The notes beneath the pieces are model-generated. The model did not search any database. It was not told the origin of the DNA and worked only from the letters and a program-made list of their open reading frames with translations. Both the position numbers and the translations under genes were made by a program. Below are positions 6,050-11,329 of a stretch of DNA of 11,329 nucleotides, in pieces; the stretch's first letter is position 1, and the number at the start of each line of letters is the position of its first letter. This DNA comes from Oscillospiraceae bacterium (GTDB lineage Bacteria; Bacillota; Clostridia; Oscillospirales; Ruminococcaceae), in NCBI GenBank assembly GCA_900768675.1, contig CAAGDT010000091.1:1-11329 (forward strand), written 5' to 3'.

Positions 6050-6748
6050 ATGAACAAACCGTCGGAAAAACAAACCTTTAAACAGCAGTTCAGAACCGAA
6101 ATTCTGGACAAGCTATCTGTAAAACGTCTTCTGATTTACTGCCTCGGCTTATTCTTAATTGCTATGGGAATAAGCATTTCTGCCAAGTCCTCCCTCGGCG
6201 TTTCACCCGTAAATTCAATACCATACACCGTAACTCTGCTGACTGGAATTGAGCAGGGCTTCTGCACAACGGTTTTTTTTATTCTTCTTATTTTTGTGCA
6301 GTTCCTTATCTCCCCGAAAACCTTTTCCCCTTTCGCCTTTCTTCAGATTATATGCTCCTTTGTTTTCGGCTGGTTTGTAACCCTTGCAAACCTATGCTTA
6401 TCATTTATTCCTGCTCCCGAGGACTACATACCGAAAATGATTTTTATAATAATCAGCCTGTTTTTTATTGCAGTCGGCGTGTTTATGTACGTTAATTCCG
6501 ATTTTCTCCCGCTTTCCGGCGAGGGCGTAATGCTTGTCTTTTCAAAAAGAACGGGAGTTTCATTTCATATCTGCAAAATCGGCTTTGACTGCTCGGTGGT
6601 TGTAATAGCTGCGCTTATCTCTCTTATTGCAAGGGGCGAGCTGCTGGGAGTGCGTGAGGGTACGATTATTGCAGCAGTTTTTGTGGGAGTAATTATAAAG
6701 CCAGTATCAAAGCTGTTTTTAATCAGACTTAAGAAATTCATAGCATAG
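6050..6748 (+). CDS. YczE/YitT-type integral membrane protein
   Basis: This 232-residue protein has five or six hydrophobic segments (about 23-46, 62-85, 91-115, 123-146, 170-190, 198-222). The first is followed by AKSSLGVSPVNSIPYT, a pattern typical of the YczE/YyaS/YitT membrane family: Gly-Ile-turn, then SSLG-SP. A second similar turn, LPLSGEGVMLVFSKRTG, near the middle suggests an internal duplication of a three-helix unit. Members are often annotated as transporter-like or of unknown function; the substrate is unknown. The N-terminal ~22 residues are polar and cytoplasmic. The start ATG follows CGGAGAA by a suitable distance. There is no clear T tract after the downstream hairpin on this strand, so termination here may be inefficient. 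Confidence 0.85.
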   Translation: MNKPSEKQTFKQQFRTEILDKLSVKRLLIYCLGLFLIAMGISISAKSSLGVSPVNSIPYTVTLLTGIEQGFCTTVFFILLIFVQFLISPKTFSPFAFLQIICSFVFGWFVTLANLCLSFIPAPEDYIPKMIFIIISLFFIAVGVFMYVNSDFLPLSGEGVMLVFSKRTGVSFHICKIGFDCSVVVIAALISLIARGELLGVREGTIIAAVFVGVIIKPVSKLFLIRLKKFIA

Positions 6749-6780
6749 CAAAAGCCGCTGTTACCAACGCAACAGCGGCT
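6749..6780 (-). terminator. Intrinsic terminator of hcp (convergent gap)
   Basis: A perfect 10-bp stem (6753-6762 with 6771-6780) with an 8-nt loop lies between two converging genes. Read leftward it is followed by TTTGC after the stem's last T, so it mainly ends the hcp transcript. On the plus strand the following bases are CTGCTTG, a poor T tract, so it is at best a weak terminator for the YczE-like gene. Confidence 0.75.
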
Positions 6781-6812
6781 CTGCTTGTCGAAAAAGCTAT
6801 ATTTCAGTCTGT

Positions 6813-8378
6813 CTATTTTTTCATTATCTTTTCAAGGTCTGACTCAGGCTTACCCGTAGGCGTAAGGTTATAGTTGTCCACCAGAACTTTCAGCACATTC
6901 GGCGAAACAAAGGCGGGGATTGTAGGACCGAGGTACATATTCTTTATGCCCAGGTGCAGCAGTGTAAGCAGAATACAAACCGCCTTCTGCTCGTACCATG
7001 ACAGCACAAGTGTAAGCGGCAGCTCGTTTACCCCGCAGCCAAAGGCTTCCGCCAGTGCAAGGGCGATTTTGATTGCGCTGTAGGAGTCGTTGCACTGCCC
7101 GCAGTCAAGTATTCTTGGAATACCCTCGATTTCTCCAAGGTCAAGGTCGTTTATGCGGTACTTACCGCAGGCAAGGGTAAGAATAATTGTGTCTGGAGGA
7201 GTAAGCTTTGCAAAATCCGTGTAGTAGCTTCTGCTTGTTGAAGCGCCGTCGCAGCCGCCGATAAGGAAGAAATGCTTTATCTTGCCCTTTTTCACAAGCT
7301 CCACAATTTTGTCTGCGTGGGACAGTACCGCATTATGGGCAAAGCCTGTTGTAACGAAATGCCCGCCGTTCATACCCGTCATTTCCTTGTCCTCATCGTA
7401 GCCGCCGCATTCAATCGCCTTCTTTATAACAGGGGTAAAATCCTTGTCCTCGCCGATATGCACAAGCTCGGGGTAGGACACCACCGAGGTAGTGAAAACC
7501 CTGTCGGAGTAGCTTTGCCTTACCGGCATAAGGCAGTTTGTGGTAAACAGAATGGGCGCAGGGATATTGTGAAATTCCGACTGTTGATTCTGCCAGCCCG
7601 TACCGAAATTGCCCTTTAAATGGTGATACTTTTTAAGCTCCGGATAGCCGTGTGCAGGCAGCATTTCGCTGTGGGTATAGATATTGATTCCCTTATCTTT
7701 AGTCCGCTCAAGCAGCAGCTTAAGGTCGTGGAGGTCGTGGCCGCTTACAACGATAAAGGGACCCTTTTCAATGGTAAGGGGTACCTTTGTTGGAACAGGA
7801 TTGCCATAAGCCTCCGTGTTTGCAGCGTCAAGCATAGCCATACATTTAAGGTTTACTTCTCCCGTTTTCAGTACCATAGATAGCAGCTCCTCGGGGGCTT
7901 TTCTTTCGCCGAGTGCAAACAGCGCTTTATAGAAAAATCCGTTTACCTCGCTGTCGGTTTTGCCGAGTATAAAGGAGTGGTAGGCGTAAGCCGCCATGCC
8001 CTTTATACCGAAAAGAATAAGGGACTTAAGGGAGCGTATTTCCTCGTGCTCGTTCCATATATTTTTCAAATCGAAGTCCTCGTATTTTTCGGAATTAATC
8101 CTGCCCTTTTCCTTTTCGATTTCGGTTTTCAGCTTCTTTATGGTTTCGTTGTTGAAGCTGACGTTTGTTAATGTCGTAAAAAGCCCTTTAAGCACAAGCT
8201 CGTTGGTACGTTCGGTGGGGTTTCCCGTTTTTGCAGCCCTCGCAAGCCCTATAAGCGCTCCCACAAGCTCGTCCTGAAAATTAGCGGTATCAGCCTTTTT
8301 TCCGCATACTCCCGCCTTGCCGTTACAAACCTTGTTGTGTGCAGTCTGCTGGCATTGAAAGCAAAACATTTCTTCCAT
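6813..8378 (-). CDS. hcp: Hybrid cluster protein (Hcp, prismane / hydroxylamine reductase family)
   Basis: This 521-residue protein contains the full ligand set of Hcp. The N-terminal iron-sulfur motif is C6-x2-C9-x8-C18-x6-C25. The hybrid 4Fe-2S-2O cluster ligands are all present in order: H214, E238, C282, C376 (the persulfide position), C404, C429, E463 and K465. Residues about 35-190 correspond to the helical bundle domain found in the longer classes. Hcp proteins reduce hydroxylamine to ammonia in vitro and are linked to nitric oxide detoxification and protein S-nitrosylation in anaerobes; they act in the cytoplasm with electrons from a partner. No hcr reductase gene is adjacent, as is usual in obligate anaerobes. 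The start follows a strong AGGAGGA site by 5 nt. A palindrome lies just upstream. The gene is monocistronic, ending at the hairpin at 6753-6780. Confidence 0.97.
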   Translation of the reverse strand: MEEMFCFQCQQTAHNKVCNGKAGVCGKKADTANFQDELVGALIGLARAAKTGNPTERTNELVLKGLFTTLTNVSFNNETIKKLKTEIEKEKGRINSEKYEDFDLKNIWNEHEEIRSLKSLILFGIKGMAAYAYHSFILGKTDSEVNGFFYKALFALGERKAPEELLSMVLKTGEVNLKCMAMLDAANTEAYGNPVPTKVPLTIEKGPFIVVSGHDLHDLKLLLERTKDKGINIYTHSEMLPAHGYPELKKYHHLKGNFGTGWQNQQSEFHNIPAPILFTTNCLMPVRQSYSDRVFTTSVVSYPELVHIGEDKDFTPVIKKAIECGGYDEDKEMTGMNGGHFVTTGFAHNAVLSHADKIVELVKKGKIKHFFLIGGCDGASTSRSYYTDFAKLTPPDTIILTLACGKYRINDLDLGEIEGIPRILDCGQCNDSYSAIKIALALAEAFGCGVNELPLTLVLSWYEQKAVCILLTLLHLGIKNMYLGPTIPAFVSPNVLKVLVDNYNLTPTGKPESDLEKIMKK

Positions 8379-8383
8379 AAAAG

Positions 8384-8390
8384 TCCTCCT
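8384..8390 (-). promoter_or_regulatory. Strong hcp ribosome binding site
   Basis: AGGAGGA on the minus strand, 5 nt before the ATG, is the best ribosome binding site in the window and fixes the hcp start. It lies 2 nt from the inverted repeat at 8393-8417. Confidence 0.88.
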
Positions 8391-8392
8391 GT

Positions 8393-8417
8393 AGAATAAG
8401 GTTTACAGGCTTATTCT
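8393..8417. promoter_or_regulatory. Inverted repeat upstream of hcp, candidate operator
   Basis: AGAATAAG (8393-8400) and CTTATTCT (8410-8417) form a perfect 8-bp inverted repeat with a 9-bp spacer, directly upstream of the hcp ribosome binding site. It could be the site of a dimeric regulator responding to nitrosative stress, such as a Crp/Fnr-type HcpR, or a hairpin in the leader that affects translation. I do not recognise it as a known consensus. No convincing sigma-A promoter for hcp can be read in 8418-8560. Confidence 0.5.
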
Positions 8418-8511
8418 GTGATAAATTCCAGACCTTATGCACCCGAGTATTTTCGCAGTGAAGGCGCAAATCTCGTGCTTACCGACTGCAATAAAAGCAT
8501 ATCATTAATTC

Positions 8512-8540
8512 TTGCATTTTTCGACATTTTATGGTATAAT
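8512..8540 (+). promoter_or_regulatory. Promoter of the PocR/PAS sensor gene
   Basis: TTGCAT (8512-8517) and a perfect TATAAT (8535-8540) are 17 bp apart, and TGG before the -10 box makes it an extended -10. The start would be near 8547, giving an AT-rich leader of about 100 nt with no evident riboswitch fold. It is followed by AAGGAG (8633-8638) before the ATG at 8649. Confidence 0.82.
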
Positions 8541-8648
8541 GTTTTATTATATTACAAATCGTTTACAGGTTTTTAATTTTCGTTTGTTTTTGTGTGCATT
8601 ACCTTTTCCCGAAATTTAGTCAGGCTGAACAAAAGGAGAAAAAGCAAA

Positions 8649-11329
8649 ATGAATTCAATAAAGGACTTACCATCGGCGCCGAATATTAATCCTCACCTTG
8701 ATTTGCAGGAATTCTGCGATATGAAACAGTTGTACAGGCTTATCGACAACTGGTCAAAAAGCAGCGGTATGTCTGCTGTAATTGTGGATAACGAGGGAAA
8801 ACCCACCTCCGATTCCTTCGGTATGACAGAATTCTGCAAAATGATTCACTCAACCGAGAATGGAATTGAATGCTGCTCCTTTACATGGAAATGTGACAAG
8901 GAGGGAGTTTATGTCTGCCCGATGGGCTTCTGCGACTTTTCTATCCCGATTGTTCTTCCCGACGGGCAGGTTTTGGGCAAGGTTCTGGCTGGACAGGCGC
9001 TTTCCGAAAATCAGGACGAAGAAGAAATTATCAGAAAAACAACAGAACGCGGTATAGATGAGGCAGCCGCAAGGGACGTACTTTCCCGTGTTAACAGAAA
9101 AACAGAGCTGGAAATGCAGGGCGCCTATGAGCTGCTTAAGGAAATGCTGGAGTTTTTTATAGAGAAAAGCTATTATATCTGGAAAACCAGCAGCGAGCTT
9201 CTGAAAGCCCCTGCCCAAAAAGACAGGGTTCTTTCCCAGATTACTCAGATTATGTACAGCTACAACCTTACCATAGACCTTGCAACAGGAAATTACACCC
9301 TTATTACCGGCACGGGAATGGAGCGCACCGTAGAGGAATATAAAAAGCATAACAATCAGGCACAGCTTAATGAATTTCAGAACAGCATAATCCACCCAAA
9401 CTATCTTAAGCGCTTCAATGAGCTGGTAAACTTTGATTCTGCAAGAGAAAATCCCCTTGAAAACGGCTATCGGGGAGCGCTGGAATACCCGGTAATCTAC
9501 CCCGGTACAGATGAATTTGAGTGGCACGAAATAAACGTTTTCGTTGGTACCGAGGAGGACGGAACAAGAATTGCGAACATTCTCGGACGAGATATTACCG
9601 AGGCGCATAACGCCCAGGAAAGAAACGAAAAGGAGCTTCGGGCTGCTGCTGCAAAGAATCAGATACTTTCAGAGCTTACTAAAAAGCTTTACAGCTATAA
9701 CCTTACCTTAAATCTGAGAACAGGCAAGTACAGTATGATTATAGGTACGGGCATGACCCAGTTCATGGAGATTTTCAAATCTACCGACGACTATGAAACT
9801 GCCTACAATAAGAAGCTTCCCTATCTCGACCCCGAAAACGTTTCCCAGTTTGAAGCGCTGGCAAGCCTTGACGCTCTTCGGGCAAGACAGAACTCCAACG
9901 GCTTTATAGGCAATCTGGAGTACGGCGCAATAACCGATTACGGCGAGGAATGGCACGAAATAAACGTGTTCATAAGCACAGACGAAGCGGGAGAGCCTGT
10001 TGCAAATATCCTCGGAAGAGATATAACCGACGCCCATAAGCGCCACGAAAAGCGTGAAAACCGTCAGAAAGCCGCTATGGCAAGGGACCAGCTCCTTTCC
10101 GGCGTTACAAAAATGCTTTACAGCTACAACCTTACCGTAAATCTGGAAAACTGGAAGTATTCCCTTATTACAGGAACGGGTATGAACGACGTTCTTGAAA
10201 TAATGCAGCATAACGACGACTATGTTCTGCTCTACGCAAAGCTTTCAAGGAATATTGCCCCGGAGGACAGGGAAAAATGTGATAATCTTGTAAGCGTTCA
10301 CGCCCTTAACGACAAGAAGAATGCCACCGGACTTGTGGGTACGCTTTCCTATCGCTTTATTTCCGGAGATAAATACGAATGGCACGAGGTAAACCTCTTT
10401 ATAGGAACGAACGAGGACGGTGTGGCAGTAGCCAATATTCTCGGCAGAGATATAACCGAGGCACACGAGCAGCAGGCTGCAAAGGAGCGGGAGCTTAAAG
10501 CCTCCGCTGCTAAGGACCAGATTCTTTCGGACATCACAAAAACCCTGTACAGCTACAATGCAACCGTAAATCTGAATACAGGCAAATACAGCCTTATAGT
10601 GGGCACAGGTATGGAAGACCTTATCCGCTATTTCTCCAAGACAGACGATTTTGAAAAGGCATGCGGCTATCTTCTGGAAAAGGTTCTTCCCGAATACCGT
10701 GATGATATGAATGCGAAGTTTTCTCTTGAAGCCCTTCGCAGGCAGAAGAACTTAAGCGGTCATATCGGACAGAAGGAATACTGCGCAATAACCGAAAAGG
10801 GAAAGGGCTGGTTTGAGATCAACGCCTTTATGGGAATTGACGAGGAGGGAAACCCTACCGCAAATATTCTCGGCAGGGATATTACCGAGCTTCACGAGGC
10901 GCAGGAGCGCCGTGAAAACGAGCTGAGGGCGGTTGCGGCAAAGGACCAGATTCTTTCTGATATAACAAAAACCCTGTACAGCTACAACCTTACGCTAAAT
11001 CTTGCAAGCGGAAAATACAGCCTTATCGTTGGTACGGGAATGAAGGAATTTGTTAAGATTTTTGAATCAACGGACGACTACGAAACCGCCTACCGCAGAA
11101 AAATACAGTTTGTTACAGAGGATTATATTGAGGCATTTGACCGTTTCAGCAGTCTTGCCTCTCTCAGAAGCAGGGCGGGAGAAACGGGCTATATCGGAAA
11201 CCTTGAATACGGTGCAAAAACCGAAAAGGGTATTGAGTGGCACGAGATAAATATATTCTTAGGCACCGATGAAAATGGCGGAGCTATAGCCAATATCCTG
11301 GGCAGGGATATTACCGAGGCTCATCAGCA
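8649..11329 (+). CDS. PocR-domain sensor with at least five tandem PAS-like domains (3' end cut by window)
   Basis: An open frame runs from ATG 8649 to the end of the window without a stop (893 codons), so the C-terminus and output domain are missing. Residues about 20-178 match the PocR-type sensory domain: a helical start (LYRLIDNWSKSSG), a PAS-like strand (SAVIVDNEGKP), and clustered cysteines C63, C75, C76, C82, C90 and C95 around VYVCPMGFCDFSIPI. From about residue 191 the protein consists of PAS-like repeats, each ending in an ANILGRDITEAH-type PAC tail and a short Glu/Arg-rich helical linker. There is no signal peptide or membrane segment, so it is cytoplasmic. Known proteins with this N-terminal build carry a histidine kinase, GGDEF or similar output, but none is visible here. 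It diverges from hcp. The start is supported by AAGGAG 10 nt upstream. Confidence 0.92.
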   Translation, partial: MNSIKDLPSAPNINPHLDLQEFCDMKQLYRLIDNWSKSSGMSAVIVDNEGKPTSDSFGMTEFCKMIHSTENGIECCSFTWKCDKEGVYVCPMGFCDFSIPIVLPDGQVLGKVLAGQALSENQDEEEIIRKTTERGIDEAAARDVLSRVNRKTELEMQGAYELLKEMLEFFIEKSYYIWKTSSELLKAPAQKDRVLSQITQIMYSYNLTIDLATGNYTLITGTGMERTVEEYKKHNNQAQLNEFQNSIIHPNYLKRFNELVNFDSARENPLENGYRGALEYPVIYPGTDEFEWHEINVFVGTEEDGTRIANILGRDITEAHNAQERNEKELRAAAAKNQILSELTKKLYSYNLTLNLRTGKYSMIIGTGMTQFMEIFKSTDDYETAYNKKLPYLDPENVSQFEALASLDALRARQNSNGFIGNLEYGAITDYGEEWHEINVFISTDEAGEPVANILGRDITDAHKRHEKRENRQKAAMARDQLLSGVTKMLYSYNLTVNLENWKYSLITGTGMNDVLEIMQHNDDYVLLYAKLSRNIAPEDREKCDNLVSVHALNDKKNATGLVGTLSYRFISGDKYEWHEVNLFIGTNEDGVAVANILGRDITEAHEQQAAKERELKASAAKDQILSDITKTLYSYNATVNLNTGKYSLIVGTGMEDLIRYFSKTDDFEKACGYLLEKVLPEYRDDMNAKFSLEALRRQKNLSGHIGQKEYCAITEKGKGWFEINAFMGIDEEGNPTANILGRDITELHEAQERRENELRAVAAKDQILSDITKTLYSYNLTLNLASGKYSLIVGTGMKEFVKIFESTDDYETAYRRKIQFVTEDYIEAFDRFSSLASLRSRAGETGYIGNLEYGAKTEKGIEWHEINIFLGTDENGGAIANILGRDITEAHQ
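9219..11329 (+). repeat. Five tandem PAS-like coding repeats, 143-residue (429-bp) period
   Basis: The repeats begin at 9219, 9654, 10083, 10512 and 10941 (residues 191, 336, 479, 622, 765); the fifth is cut by the window end. Each has, in order, an LSxITxxLYSYN helix (Tyr at 203, 348, 491, 634, 777), a TGKYSLIxGTGM strand-turn, a variable middle often with TDDYETAY, an EWHEIN strand (Trp at 292, 435, 578, 721, 864) and the ANILGRDIT tail. The Trp spacing is exactly 143 in all four intervals. Repeats 4 and 5 are still close at DNA level near their starts (10512-10557 against 10941-10986), indicating a recent duplication. Repeat 4 has Phe722 where the others have His after the Trp. Confidence 0.9.

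Noticed and set aside
8418..8460. Sigma-A promoter for hcp (TTCACT with CATAAG, 17-bp spacer, leftward)
   Set aside because: Both boxes match the consensus at only four of six positions. In AT-rich sequence this is expected by chance, so I did not list it.
8850..9608. Minus-strand open frame of 252 codons opposite the sensor gene
   Set aside because: The plus strand carries an unbroken frame with clear PocR and PAS motifs. Related antisense frames recur at 9708-10211 and 10245-10466, as expected from the antisense of a repeated coding sequence.

Overview
The window looks like chromosomal DNA of a Gram-positive anaerobe of the class Clostridia, most plausibly a Ruminococcus-like member of the Oscillospiraceae. 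The support is indirect: near-consensus sigma-A promoters with 17-bp spacers, strong AGGAGG-type ribosome binding sites, one TTG start, an oxygen-sensitive hybrid cluster protein, a CE2-like secreted esterase, a CwlD-like amidase and a PocR/PAS sensor. I see no phage, transposase or CRISPR signature.

Layout. (1) Positions 1-546 hold no protein gene. They contain two tandem copies, 284 bp apart, of a small-RNA gene of about 200 nt. Each copy has its own sigma-A promoter, a conserved body and its own intrinsic terminator. The differences between copies keep base pairing: one clear compensatory pair change in an internal helix, and two unrelated terminator sequences that both fold. I cannot assign the RNA to a named family. 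(2) 550-3273, minus strand: an SGNH/CE2-like esterase lipoprotein followed 14 nt later by a seven-helix membrane HD-GYP protein (predicted cyclic-di-GMP phosphodiesterase), with a consensus promoter upstream and a terminator downstream. (3) 3328-5585, minus strand: a secreted or membrane-anchored Amidase_3 cell-wall hydrolase and the DNA repair ATPase RadA, overlapping by 35 bp and driven by a clear promoter. (4) 5612-6748, plus strand: a DUF1232/YkvA small membrane protein and a YczE/YitT-type membrane protein, 15 nt apart, diverging from the amidase operon. (5) 6813-8378, minus strand: hcp (hybrid cluster protein), with an 8-bp inverted repeat next to its ribosome binding site. (6) 8512-11329, plus strand: a large cytoplasmic sensor gene that runs off the end of the window with no stop. 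It has an N-terminal PocR-type ligand-binding domain followed by at least five tandem PAS-like domains on an almost exact 143-residue period.

Together the protein genes are mostly ordinary housekeeping, envelope and signalling functions. Two proteins are signal-transduction components: the HD-GYP enzyme and the multi-PAS sensor, whose output domain is not in view. The two most unusual items are the duplicated structured RNA at the left end and the multi-PAS sensor at the right end.
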